A stretch of DNA of 64,000 nucleotides, from the NCBI GenBank assembly GCA_964030785.1, contig OZ034979.1, forward strand, positions 8,342,383-8,406,382. The letters run 5' to 3'. Positions 27,201 to 36,275 of the stretch are shown in pieces (the stretch's first letter is position 1; every line of letters begins with the position of its first letter). A program made the position numbers and the translations under genes. The notes beneath the pieces are model-generated. The model worked only from the letters and a program-made list of their open reading frames with translations. It ran no database searches and was not told where the DNA came from. This DNA is from Siderastrea siderea. Its lineage: Eukaryota; Cnidaria; Anthozoa; Scleractinia; Rhizangiidae.

Positions 27201-30200
27201 TGTGCAAGTTGCGAACGGCGGCTAAATACAATTTGATGGTGCTGTGCTGCACCGTCCTGGCTAAATATGAGGCAAAATAGATAAGGGTACCTTCCGAGGC
27301 GGGTAGGATATCCCCATCATTAGACATGAGCCTGTTCATCAGACAAAACTGAATAAATCGTTTTTCCCCAGAGCCGTACGTACGGTTGGTAGACCATGCC
27401 AAGCCCCAGGTTGCGTAGGTTTGAACTTCTTCCCTTAAAGGGTCATGAGCGAAGGCGGGATGGTGCAAGGGATTCTGTCGGCCGTGGGAGCCGCCGCTCG
27501 AAAACGTGCGTCCTGAAAGCATGAGAGGGCATCAGCAATATCGTTACGGACCCCAGGGACATGCCGAGCCCTAACAAAGAAATTGTGCTTCATGGATATG
27601 AGGACAAGGAACCTAACTAGGTCCATGATACGGGGGGGGACTTCGAATGGCCTGAATTGATGATAGCGACGACTGATTCGTTATCGCACCAAAATTGGAT
27701 ACGCTTCCCGGAAAAATGCGGGAACCAGATAGCACACGCTACCACAATCGGGAAAAGTTCCTGCCACACAATGCTTATACCCTGGGCTTTGCTAAGTTGC
27801 ATATGAGGGGGCCACCTGCCCTGAAACCATTTCCCATTAAAATAACCCCCAAAACCAACCGACCCTGCGGCATCAGTGTACAATTCCAAGTCCGGGGAAG
27901 GGGTAATGGCAGTGTCTAAGAAGAAAGAACGCCCATTCCACCCCACAAGAAAAGCTTTCCACATGGTAAGGTCCCTAAAAAACTCTTGGTTTAGCCTGAT
28001 ATGGTGGAAGCGGCTTGGCACCCCCCGGGTAAGGTTGATCATGCGTTGTAGAAAAGTGCGCCCGGGGACGACTGCCTTGCAAGCAAATTGAAGTGTACCA
28101 ATCAGAGACTGCAACTCAACCAGCCGTACCGACCGACGCTTAGTAAATGAATTGAGTAAATCCCGGGTGCGTTGGAGTTTGTCCGCGGGAAGCCTGGCTT
28201 CCATCCGGGTGGAGTCTAGTTCGATACCCATAAATTCTAGGACGTGAGAAGGACCCAGGGTCTTGGAGGCGACTACAGGGGCATTAACGGACATGAAAAC
28301 CCGGAGTAAGGTACTAAAGCTAGACAGACATTGTAAACGGGATGGTTCGGCTATGAAAAAGTCATCAAGAATGTGCAGGACATGTGTTAGGCCGTAGTTG
28401 TTCTTTAGAATCCACTCCAAAGCCTCAGATAATAGGTTAAAAAGGAACGGTGCGCTCCGTAATCCGAAGGGGAGATATAGGTCCACATAATATTGGCTTT
28501 GCCAGTAAATACCCAAAAGGTGCCAATCGGCGGGATGTATGGGTATGAGGCGAAAGGCCGATTTAAGGTCGGTTTTTGCCATAAAAGAACCCCGCCCCAG
28601 GGACTGGAGGATACGTATGGCATCGTCTACCCGAATATATTGTAGGGCGTACGGGTCCTTAGGGATATGGTCGTTAATACTATCCCCCTCCGGGTATGAC
28701 AGATGGTAGATGGTACGCCATTCCGAGAAATGTTTCTTGGGTACCACACCCACAGGGTGACATTGGAGGTCGGGAATGGGAGAGGAATCAAAGGGGCCCG
28801 CCACACGACCTAACTGGATTTCCTTATTACGATTAGACGAAACTACCTCAGGGTGCTGTATAGCAGAAATCAAATTACGAGATACCCGGGGTTGCCGAGG
28901 GCCAGTATAGCCGACATGTGCGCCATACCGAAGGGCAGAAATTAAATCATGAACAAAATTAGGGTCGGGGTGGTGGGAAAGTTCCCTTTCTAAGATATCT
29001 ACGTTAATAGGAGTGGAGACGGGAGGTAAATGAGAGTTCGTGGCAAGAAGGTGGACCTTATCTCTTGCTTCGGTCGCTGGTGTTGCTGGAGCCCTGGCGT
29101 CGCGGACCGGTTCTTGAGAGACCGTTGGGACAGTTGAGGATGGAGTGGCTGGAAGACCGGCATCGGCGGCAGACGTGCGGGAACGTGCAGGAACTGGAGG
29201 TGCATCCCAATGACCGGTTGAAGCGGAAGCAGACAGGGCCGCTCTTCGGTTGCTGGCGCGAGGAGTCAGCGCTCGGGCAGTCACTCTGGCTGTGGTACGG
29301 GCTAGAGCAGAGAATACAGTGGGGCTTAGCAAGGCCCGAGAAGGTGACCGTCCAAAGTTCTAAGTCAACCTGGTCCCAGCTTATACCCAGGTCATAGGCG
29401 GCCCTGCGGCGGAACTGTTCATCGTACGTGAGGAAAGCCAGACCCTTAAATGAGGTTGCCGCCCTGCTAATAATCTGCTGATACTTGAGCAGCTTGAGCG
29501 ATCTCCGAGGGTAGGAGGCGACAATGACCAACATATACGTCGTGTATGCATCTAACCACTTGTGGAAGGTGTCTATGGTCGGCTTGTGCTTCCGCACCAT
29601 AGTGAGAGGGGAAGAGGAGCCCGGGACCGAATCATCAAAATGGAGCTGGATGTCGCGGACCTGGGACTGAGTCAAAGAATCGGGCAGCAACAACGTAAAG
29701 TCAATGTACTCACCGCGGAGGATTTTGTCTTCCAAGTTTTTGTCCACAGGACGGTGAAGTCCGATTGGGTTTGCTGCACCAGGTCGTGGAGTTGTGTTGC
29801 GTGCGGGAGGAGCCAAGGCTTGACTTCGGTAGGGCGCAGCGGACGGGAGAGGATGGCTCTGTAAAGCCTGCTGCAGCGATAATCGCACCGTGTCCTGAAT
29901 GGCGGCCATTTGGGCTGCGGTGAAAGGGCTGGACTGATGTGGTTCTTCAGAAAGATCTAAAGGCTCATCCAGGTCTTCGGTCGAACCAACAAACGAAGAG
30001 ATTTCGCTTGCCTCGCCGTTAGCTGCCGCGTCCGTATCCTCCGAGACATTTGCCGCTTGTTTGGGACGACTCGCTCGCTTCCTCGAGGTACGTTTCTGTA
30101 CTCGGCCATTTCGCGGCTGGTTGGCGGGGCGAGGACCTTGAACAGCGCCTTTTAAACGAGATACGAGCTCCGCTTTGGATCCAGTAATAGGAAGATTTAG

Positions 30201-33200
30201 AGCTTGAAGCCGTAGGCGAAGGACTTCCGTGGACAGCGACGCGAGATTATCCTGGCGCTGCTGGCGAGTATTCGCAACGTTTCGATTGCCACGTGGACGA
30301 GCCATGATGAAATTACAAATTACAATTTTTAAAGAACCTTGGAAAACCTTACAGTTAGCAAGACAGCTAGTGAATGTGACTTTGGACCTAAACTAGGCCT
30401 TTTATACCTAGACAGACGTCGCAAACTAGACCAATAGTAAATAAGGTACCATGCACAAAGTAAACTCATGCGGTGCTCGAACGAGACATGAATGGCGATA
30501 TTTATGTTTTTAACCATACAGAGCGTTTGATGTAAAACTACTAGACAGTATTGCAACATTGATCAGTGAATCCCCATTGTACGCCTTTGTACCTTCATGA
30601 AGAGAAAGGGAATAATGGTACATTCATGTCACGTACATCTTACGTGAGTTAATCTAGTTACAATGTAACAACATAAGCTTAGTTCGTCTCGCTCCATTAA
30701 CTGCGTTTTACAGATTGCTGTAAAGCTTTATTAAAATTATATTTAGCCTTCCTGTCAGCCTTTATCGCATGACTTACAACAACACGACCAGTTTCTGGCT
30801 CTGAAAGTCAGCAGAAATCACTCTCAAAATTCTCTAAATTCAGCACCGTACATCCTACCTCCCCCGCTTGTGTTTGTAAGAGCGCTTTAAACTGTGTCTC
30901 GTCAACCAATTTGAAAAATTTCCCAGAAAAGTTAGATTCTGGCTTCGAAAAGTCTTGTGAAGGCCTTTGTGGTTCTCTTCAAATTATAGCACTCCGAGTC
31001 CATACGAATAATCGATCTTTTCTTGACTGCTAATACATCCTAGGTGTGCCGCTTGTGTTTATAAGTGAACTACAAACTGTGACTTGTCAGCAAACTCAAA
31101 AACTTTTCTAAAAAATGCGAAGGAAATAAACAAAATATCTCAACCAGAATCCATGGTCGCCTGTACTCATGTGTTTACACGCGAAATTGATTGTTTGGGG
31201 CCTGGGCATCATGAAAACGCGGCCAAAGTCCATACCGGTTTCCGGCTGAGCGTAGGCCCCTGCAAAATCTTCGGGGGGTTATAAATTGGCGTTGACGACA
31301 ACCCATTACAGAGAAAATGTCTATTTTTTCTGGCTGTATGACACAGGACACCCAACACAAGATTAGGAATGCATTCTCCTTCGTCGAATGGAATCAGATC
31401 TAACCTTCGCCTTTCCAAAAAAGAGATCTTGGGGTGGGATGAAGTCAGCAAAAGACAAGTTACTGTATACAAAACATTTTAGAGTGTTCACACCACATTT
31501 AGGCTTAAGGAGTCTGTTTCACGAGGTATACACTACATTACCGTGAAAGAAAACTATTCTTTTTCTCAGTACAGTGTCACCTTACCTTGCAGGCTTGTGA
31601 AATTCACACAGGAAATCCCATCTTTCATCTGGAACAGCCACTCGATGTGCATTGAAGGAAAGCAAAAATAAGGAAAGGATTATTTTAAGTGCCAAGTAAA
31701 ATGTGTGGTTCAGAAAATATCCATACCCCCACCATAGAGGGTCATTGGAAATTCTGAGGGGGAGGGGGTCTTAAAAGGCCAAAATTTTTTAAGAAAAGTA
31801 TGTGCCTAAACTGGAATTTCCAGAGGGGTGGGGGTTCAAACCAAAAAAACCTCCATGGAGGGAGTATGGATATTTTCTGAAACAACACAACAAAAAATTA
31901 GTTTTGAAATAACGTCAGCTCAAAGGTAGACTTGACATGAGTTTGAGCACTGGCTACCATAACAAAAAACAAACAAACAAAGCACTGACAATGCTCAGGA
32001 AAAAATCCGTGGCTACTTTTCTCATTTCCCTGCCTAGTTTAAAAATTAGTGATGGCCCTGACACATGGGTGAGTTCAGTTTTGTACACAATGAACCCTCT
32101 TGGAAAATAAAATGTAAGCTAGTAACACCTTTTACCCCAAATTTTCATGCCAAAAAGGGTTGCTGATCATCTGTGAGTACATCTGGAAAATGTTCAGTAA
32201 ATTTTCAGAAATTGAAACTATCAAGCAATACTTTCCAGAGGTGCTGTTTATTATGCTGTACAAGGTGGTTCTAACCTCTGCGTTTGTGGATGAAATCCTA
32301 AAGTGTGACCATTCAAGTGAAAGCTATTGAGCAGTACTTTCCTGTGGTGCTGTTTATTATGCTGTACAAGGTGGTTCTCACTTTTGAGTCTGTGGATGAA
32401 ATCCTAAAGTGTCACCACTTAAATGAAAGCTACTGAGCAGTATATTCCTTTGGTGTTGTTTATTATGCTGTACAAGGTAGTTCTACATTTTGGGTCTGTG
32501 GATGGAGTCCTAATGTGTGACCATTCAAGTAAAAGCTACTGAGCAGTACTTTCCTGTGGTGCTGTTTATTATGCTGTACAAGGTGGTTATAACTTACCAG
32601 TCTGTGGAGGAAATCCTAAAGTGTGACCATTCAAATAAAAAATATTAAGCAGCTACTTTCCTTTGTTGTTGTTTATTGTGCCACAAAAGGTGATATTTTC
32701 CTATAGCAATCATTCAAATAAAATCCTTTGGTAGTACTTCACTAGTATGGTTTTCTGCTTTTCAACATATTTTATACAATTCTAAATGAAATAAAGACTG
32801 TTATTTAACTTTGATTTTGGGAGCTGTCAAGCGTGCAAGCATTATAAGTAGTGATTTTGACTTTTGAAGGTCACCTGGAAGTTGTTACAAATATTGACAC
32901 AATTGGAAGATACTTATTTTCATTAGGATCTGAAAGAAAAAAAGAAGGAAAAAATCAATGTTAAAAGATTGGTATACCATAACAGTGCAGTTGTGTATTT
33001 TCCTGATATTGGATACATTAAAAAGGTACGCTTAGCTTTTTTTTAAGGACATTGACAATCTTTGTTGATCTATTTTGCATTCAAATTCAGTCGCATGCAT
33101 GTGATGGCATTTATTAGTCATATCAGGGTGAGTTTTAAGTTTGGGCGTCTGAGTTGCATATATTGGGGATCTCGTTATAATTTATTGGAGTTCATTATTT

Positions 33201-36099
33201 ACAGGTTCTGTTCCATACTTTTAGCGTAGCTCTAGGTGGACTGAAGAATGTTTGTTACACCGGGGACTTCCTTATTAAGGGGTTCGTTATATCAGGGTTC
33301 AACTGTATTAAGGTAGGTTAAAATACAGATTTAGTCAAACTTTATTTACAAGACTAGCCAAAGGTCATCAAAAATAGGCCACGTTAATGGGAACGGGCTG
33401 TGTCAAAATATTATTGGCCGTGTCAATGAGGTAAAACAAGTAACCCTTAAAGCCCTGATGTGAAAATGCATATTCTTCTTACTGTTCTCCATGAAGTTCA
33501 TATGGAACTAGTAAGGAGAATTTGTCTAAATATCAAGACATCTTATCCTTGGTGATTGTTTCCTTTATTCTCATCGCTTGAGTGTTTGAACAAGTAGTGA
33601 TAATGCAAAGAGAAATTTTATTTTCATCAATGTTAGGGCTTAAAGGGGTAACAAGGGTTAGTTGGGGAATAGACTGAGTTGTAAACACAATCAGCCAGTC
33701 AGGCTTGGAAAGACAAGAAATTTTTTTCTGAAAACAGTCGGTGTTGATGCAGTTGTCAAATCCAGCAGCACCTTCCCCATCTCCTCCCTTCCTTCCCCCT
33801 CATGAACACCCCCTGGGGCATTAGTGAGGCAATTTCTAACATGTTCCATCCTAGGGGTCAGGTATTTTGTCTGCTCCTACACATTTTGATGGGTCTTGTG
33901 TGTAACTTCACAAAATTGTGATAAAAGAGTGCTAGAAATATACTGAAAGGTAATGTTTCTCTACCTCATTGTAATCTTAATAAATTTTTGATAGAATGTT
34001 GACAAGCCTGGAGGCAGAGAATTTGACGGCCCGTGTACAGTTGCCTGATCTCTTTGAGAAACGCTGGAGAAGGCAGCTGTGATTTACTGTTGCAAATTGT
34101 GGTACAGTATCCTGGTTTTCTTGAGGAAAGCAAGAAGCCGTATGCAGGCTAAGAATTTGACTTCTTTTTCCCCAATACCACAGGGCATTTGGACAGCCTA
34201 TTTGTCTCCTTCATGGGGCAGTTATCAATCTGTTTTCAAATGTGTATGTAATGACTGGAGGAGAGGGAGAGGGGGACAGGCACTTCTGGAAATGACCAAT
34301 ACGTCATATAACTGATGGGCTAGATTGCAGAATACCCCGCAACTGAAGCTGTTCGGCGCAGCCACCGAAAATGGCTACGCCGTCGGAGCAAGTACCAGGT
34401 ATAGTAAAGGACTGGGAATGAGTTATTTGTATAGTCCAGACAAATCAAGCAATTATTTCAAAGTTTTTGAATTGCTGGTTGATAGTTTTTAAAATAGACA
34501 ATATTCATGAGGAATCTTTCAATTTTGCACCCATATGAAGGAGGTGTGTCAAATAACAGTTTGTTGGCCCGCGCCCCTCTGCACCCCCGTTGTGTGGGTC
34601 ACGTGACCTTGATCAGCCATGTGGTTTTCGCAGTTTGTGCTTTGAGCGGTGATGCTAAGATTGTTCGCTTTCATGACCTTGATGTTCGAACATAAAGCCT
34701 GGAGATGCCGAAAAATATGTAAGTTATCGTTTTGACTGCTTATTTGAGCTGGTTTTGCGTAATTCGGTATTTGTAAGCTTGAATTGCGATCTCTTGTACA
34801 ATGAATGGATGAATGAGATGTAACACTTTTCGAGTAATAGAATAAACATTTTCAGTGGCTATAATTCGTCTTGTGGTTTTCTCCAACAAAGTGGGTGTCC
34901 ATAACCTGAGAATAGCTGACAAGTGAAAAAAAAATCCTTTGCAAACCAGAAATATAAGCTTATTGTCTACATGACTCGTTCTAAAATCTTCATTCTTATA
35001 TTAAGAAAATGTTTAAAATGTTGCAGTGAAAAAAGAATGGAAACGAAACGAAATACGTCTATCCAAAGACCGATTATAAACGCTAAGCTACGTTCCTGAG
35101 AACCAATAATAGAGGTATAAAATAATTTATTATTTTATGACGGTGTAGCCGCGTAGACGCGTAGCCATTTTGCAGAAATCTTAGAGAGCTATGAATTTAT
35201 TATAACGGCGTAGCTGTGTAGACGCGTAGCCACTTTCCAGAGAACTTGAGGGCTATGAATAAATTATGACGGTGTAGCCGCATAGACGCGTAGCCACTTT
35301 CCAGAGAACTTAGAGACTTTTGAATTTATTATAACGGCGTAGCCGCGTAGACGCGTAGCCACTTTCCAGAGCACTTAGAAACCTTTGAATTTATTATGAC
35401 GGCATACCCACGTAGACGCGTAGCCGCTTTCCAGAGAACTTGAGGACTATGAATAAATTATGACGGTGTAGCCGCGTAGACACTGGCCAGAGAACTTAGA
35501 GACTTTTGAATTTATTATAATGGCGTAGCCGCATTGATGCGTAGCCACTTTCCAGAGAACTTGAAGGCTATGAATAAATTATGACGGTGTAGCCGTGTAG
35601 ACGGCTACGCCGTGTAGCTAGAGATGCGGGGTATTCTGCAATCGCTCCTAACTGATGTAAGAAATCAATTAATCAATCGTTGATTGCTATCTGCAACCAG
35701 TATTTACCGTACTCACAATGTTTTCCTTCATTGATTCTTATTGATTTCAGACATCAGTCGACTGCTACCGATTGTAATCAATTTATCGAGAGGCAACCCC
35801 CCGAAATAAGGATAGTACACGTACAGTACTGACCTATTGTGCAGAATGGAAAATTTTCTGCTGCCGCTGCACTTTTGGTCAAGACATTGAAAAAGGTCGA
35901 TTTCCTGAAATTTACACGTGGATAAACAACAGTTTTCGATTAATCAAAATAAATAAAAAGACCTCTTTCAGTGTACTCGTCAACACACGTGATAAACTCA
36001 CCCTACATTCGGAAGCCCTACAATTCCGCATTTTAGAGACGTTCCAAATCTTCCCATTAATGGAGTCGGCTTCTCTTCTTCCTTCTTCTTCGGAGGCAT
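10593..36099 (-). CDS. OLA1: Obg-like ATPase 1 (complete, 16 coding exons, 398 aa)
   Basis: Cytosolic P-loop ATPase of the Obg/YchF family, linked in animals to translation and stress responses. Coding exons in order: 36099-36002, 35904-35834, 32929-32918, 31646-31586, 23606-23540, 22719-22659, 21421-21330, 20800-20774, 20419-20363, 19758-19681, 19128-19031, 17118-17037, 16680-16622, 11754-11658, 11272-11150, 10706-10593. They sum to 1,197 nt, an open frame of 398 codons plus stop; human OLA1 is 396 aa. The start is MPPKKK, as in the family. Visible motifs are the P-loop GLPNVGKS (28-35), G3 DIAGLVQG (91-98), and NLSE (228-231), the NxxE form that gives ATP rather than GTP preference. A TGS domain covers about 305-390 ([11 protein letters not shown] to DGDIIFFKF). 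All introns are GT-AG except the one after exon 3, which keeps frame only as AT-AC. Intron 4 (23607-31585) holds a Ngaro-like element. Exon joins were made by eye from splice signals and family alignment. Confidence 0.95.
11975..15129. mobile_element. 3,155-bp non-autonomous hAT-like transposon in OLA1 intron 13
   Basis: Ends are cagggctcgacaaaa and ttttgtcgagccctg, perfect 15-bp terminal inverted repeats. Both are flanked directly by catcta (11969-11974 and 15130-15135), a 6-bp target duplication. The CAGGG start is hAT-like, though hAT duplications are usually 8 bp. Subterminal gcccgacgggc and gcccgaagggc hairpins occur at both ends. No transposase frame is present; the centre carries a degenerate tandem array at 13.2-14.5 kb. 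Confidence 0.75.
13190..14520 (+). repeat. degenerate ~50-bp tandem array inside the hAT-like element
   Basis: Units built on tacggagaaacgttg, then agaagacaagactaata and a gtacgaacgtac stretch recur at roughly 45-60-bp spacing. An AT-rich 300-bp stretch (13600-13880) interrupts the array. Unit length and spelling vary strongly, so the array is old. Confidence 0.65.
15207..15675 (+). mobile_element. tRNA-derived SINE with internal 67-bp tandem repeats (copy 1)
   Basis: The head resembles Pol III boxes (ggcggtcagcacattaga; weak B box ggtcgttcaaggc). It is followed by 'catcgtgttgttt', 'agacaagaaac' and 'aaatgggtactggcga' blocks shared with the copy at 17.9 kb. The middle holds tcctgtgatggactaacatc units starting at 15351, 15418, 15485 and 15553, a 67-bp period. 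Ends are approximate. Confidence 0.65.
17705..17840 (-). mobile_element. tRNA-like SINE fragment, minus strand
   Basis: Read on the minus strand: ggcttggtggttagaaca, then aggtcatgggaacgattctt (B box-like), then ggggactccgatctttc. This matches the layout of the fragment at 22.2 kb (gtggttagagcatctgacc, ggtcatggattccattcc). A second family from the 67-bp SINE above. Confidence 0.5.
17942..18430 (+). mobile_element. tRNA-derived SINE with internal 67-bp tandem repeats (copy 2)
   Basis: A clear A box-like tagtggttagtgcc and B box-like ggtttgaggtccagtcc are followed by the same body as copy 1. Four tandem 67-bp units (ctgtgatggactagcatccc) follow. It lies in OLA1 intron 11, in antisense orientation. 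Confidence 0.7.
20897..21035 (-). repeat. 106-bp family unit, inverted
   Basis: On the minus strand this reads as one diverged unit of the 1.3-2.7 kb repeat family. Landmarks on the plus strand are gctgtttatttagctatacaa and catgaaatcctaaagtatga. Lies in OLA1 intron 7. Confidence 0.6.
21110..21280 (+). repeat. LINE 3' end with hairpin and (ATT)n tail
   Basis: T-rich sequence is followed by gggccccactgaaaaccgcc and aaggcgagtgggctccctgg, which form a hairpin, then (att)n to 21276. The same plan is seen at 48.9 kb. Antisense to OLA1, in its intron 7. Confidence 0.55.
22220..22400 (+). mobile_element. tRNA-like SINE fragment, plus strand
   Basis: Has gatcagtggttagagcatc (A box region) and ggtcatggattccattccc (B box region), then 'ggggactcagattcttttctttctcc' in two halves and 'ttttgtgacat'. 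The tail also occurs at 18480-18540. It lies within OLA1 intron 6. Confidence 0.5.
25083..25501 (-). repeat. split direct repeat B2 (3' end of element)
   Basis: Matches 25995-26413 almost base for base, with about four substitutions (for example gatgcgaac versus gatgtgaac). It forms the 3' terminus of the retrotransposon in element sense. Confidence 0.85.
25578..25994 (-). repeat. split direct repeat A2
   Basis: Matches 30313-30733 with one clear substitution (gatggaaaac versus gatgtaaaac). Adjoins B1 directly at tttattaatgt. Confidence 0.85.
25995..26413 (-). repeat. split direct repeat B1
   Basis: Internal partner of the 3' terminal repeat, lying just beyond the recombinase stop codon in element sense. 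Confidence 0.85.
26467..27522 (-). CDS. tyrosine recombinase of the Ngaro-like element (351 aa)
   Basis: Expected to integrate the circular cDNA without a DDE integrase. The catalytic set is visible: Arg in FLRCGEF (about 179), HSFR (His-x-x-Arg, about 296-299), GRW (about 320-322) and the nucleophile Tyr in YQLYIR (about 331). An ATG opens the frame at 27522. The start overlaps the RNase H tail in another frame. No stop or gap interrupts it, so the enzyme looks intact. Confidence 0.9.
   Translation of the reverse strand: MLSGRTFSSGGSHGRQNPLHHPAFAHDPLREEVQTYATWGLAWSTNRTYGSGEKRFIQFCLMNRLMSNDGDILPASEGTLIYFASYLARTVQHSTIKLYLAAVRNLHISRGHGDPLVGKLLLKKVLRGILRYQGKARILRQPVTPGVLLDIKPVLRSWLGERDYCMVWAAFTLAFFAFLRCGEFTYQGTSKFRPQFDLSADCVSFYPSLVCPQQMSVFLKASKTDYFRTGHSLIIACSPSPICAVSAMRDYLLAARPQGPLFSFQSGRFLTRSVVVNLLRDAARHAGLPYQSLKGHSFRIGAASTAAAAGLPDWLIKVLGRWSSDSYQLYIRTPKNVLLSAAPRMASISFP
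27435..29332 (-). pseudogene. reverse transcriptase/RNase H of the Ngaro-like element, frame broken in RNase H
   Basis: RT motifs are present: [21 protein letters not shown] and the catalytic ILDD form of YxDD. RNase H follows with YTDAAGS and FWCDNES. The long frame runs 29332-27617 but its first codon is TTG. The true start is unclear, and it overlaps the Gag frame by about 275 nt, so frameshifting or an alternative start is likely. At a run of eight C residues in coding sense (27632-27639) the frame moves, and the RNase H C terminus ([20 protein letters not shown]) continues in the frame of 27626-27435. The break may be real decay, an assembly homopolymer error, or programmed slippage. Confidence 0.8.
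29058..30305 (-). CDS. Gag-like protein of the Ngaro-like element (415 aa)
   Basis: Starts at an ATG just inside the 5' split repeat. Residues about 20-55 ([20 protein letters not shown], then AELVSRLKG) look like a SAP-type DNA-binding helix pair. A basic RKRASRPK segment and an acidic linker follow. Near the C terminus lie Cys/His clusters ([24 protein letters not shown]...[16 protein letters not shown]) of zinc-knuckle or CCCH character. The role is inferred from position and these motifs. Confidence 0.75.
   Translation of the reverse strand: MARPRGNRNVANTRQQRQDNLASLSTEVLRLRLQALNLPITGSKAELVSRLKGAVQGPRPANQPRNGRVQKRTSRKRASRPKQAANVSEDTDAAANGEASEISSFVGSTEDLDEPLDLSEEPHQSSPFTAAQMAAIQDTVRLSLQQALQSHPLPSAAPYRSQALAPPARNTTPRPGAANPIGLHRPVDKNLEDKILRGEYIDFTLLLPDSLTQSQVRDIQLHFDDSVPGSSSPLTMVRKHKPTIDTFHKWLDAYTTYMLVIVASYPRRSLKLLKYQQIISRAATSFKGLAFLTYDEQFRRRAAYDLGISWDQVDLELWTVTFSGLAKPHCILCSSPYHSQSDCPSADSSRQQPKSGPVCFRFNRSLGCTSSSCTFPHVCRRCRSSSHSILNCPNGLSRTGPRRQGSSNTSDRSKR
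31711..31879. mobile_element. 169-bp palindromic MITE
   Basis: Terminal inverted repeats cagaaaatatccatac and gtatggatattttctg, with G-rich and C-rich inner arms. Lies inside OLA1 intron 3. The same terminus is found at 8063. Confidence 0.75.
32228..32720 (-). repeat. 106-bp tandem repeat, inverted block in OLA1 intron 3
   Basis: The plus-strand landmark gctgtttattatgctgtaca recurs at about 106-bp spacing (near 32245, 32350, 32456, 32561), then decayed units follow. It is the reverse complement of the 1.3-2.7 kb array. Confidence 0.8.
32918..32929 (-). other. OLA1: 12-nt OLA1 microexon (exon 3)
   Basis: Minus strand: a strong acceptor (a long T-run ending ctttcag) is followed by atcctaatgaaa. 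With the g left over from exon 2 it encodes D-P-N-E plus the first base of an Asn codon. This fills exactly the DPNE(S/N)RV stretch expected between exons 2 and 4. The intron that follows begins ataagtatc, not GT. Confidence 0.75.
33250..33315. mobile_element. pogo/Tigger-like terminal fossil
   Basis: Short segment with ggggacttccttattaaggg and ending gggttcaactgta, like the inner and terminal parts of Tigger-type ends. No partner end is evident nearby. Confidence 0.35.
34318..35648. mobile_element. 1,331-bp Mutator-like non-autonomous element
   Basis: Ends begin ggctagattgcagaataccc and (inverted) ggagcgattgcagaataccc. Both are flanked by an exact 9-bp duplication, taactgatg, at 34309-34317 and 35649-35657. 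A 9-bp duplication suits Mutator-like elements. There is no transposase. Its right half is a tandem array (35129-35620). Located in OLA1 intron 2. Confidence 0.8.
35129..35620 (+). repeat. ~61-bp tandem array inside the Mutator-like element
   Basis: About eight units carrying cggcgtagccgcgtagacgc, gtagccactttccagagaac and 'gaatttattat'. Two alternating versions (ataacggcg and atgacggtg) suggest a 122-bp higher-order unit. Confidence 0.8.
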
Positions 36100-36275
36100 T
36101 TTAAAACTGAACGAAACAGAAAAACACCGTGAAAATAACCTGTCTTCAAAACTTGCAACAATCGGTGCAATTCTTGCAATATGGCGGAACACCATAACAG
36201 AGCATACTCCATTTCAAAAGCCGCTGAGAGACATTTAATTGATCGCAGTCACGATGAAATGGTACACACTCTCTG

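Larger units (their letters stand above)
25083..30735 (-). mobile_element. DIRS-order, Ngaro-like tyrosine-recombinase retrotransposon (~5.65 kb)
   Basis: The element has Gag, reverse transcriptase/RNase H and tyrosine recombinase frames on the minus strand. Split direct repeats are in the order A1 (30735-30313), ORFs, B1 (26413-25995), A2 (25994-25578), a 76-bp spacer, B2 (25501-25083), read in element sense. This layout is known from Ngaro and PAT groups. B copies differ at about four positions and A copies at about one over some 420 bp, so the insertion is recent. It lies in OLA1 intron 4 in the gene's orientation. No LTRs or integrase are present, as expected for the order. Confidence 0.88.
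31647..32917 (-). other. OLA1: candidate AT-AC intron of OLA1
   Basis: The intron begins ataagtatc and ends aatgcac on the minus strand. Joining GAA-A to AT-CGA gives E-N-R-V, in line with the family. The GT-AG alternative (donor aa/gtatct, acceptor cgag/tgg) shifts the frame and meets a stop within a few codons. The 5' end fits the U2-type pattern with G to A at +1 (ATAAGT), not the U12 consensus ATATCCTT. A pyrimidine tract, tttccttcaat, lies next to the 3' end. The intron also holds a palindromic MITE and inverted 106-bp repeats. Confidence 0.6.

Noticed and set aside
27695..28091. Plus-strand frames opposite the RT and Gag genes (also 29065-29397 and 29562-29864)
   Set aside because: Antisense shadows of the retrotransposon genes.
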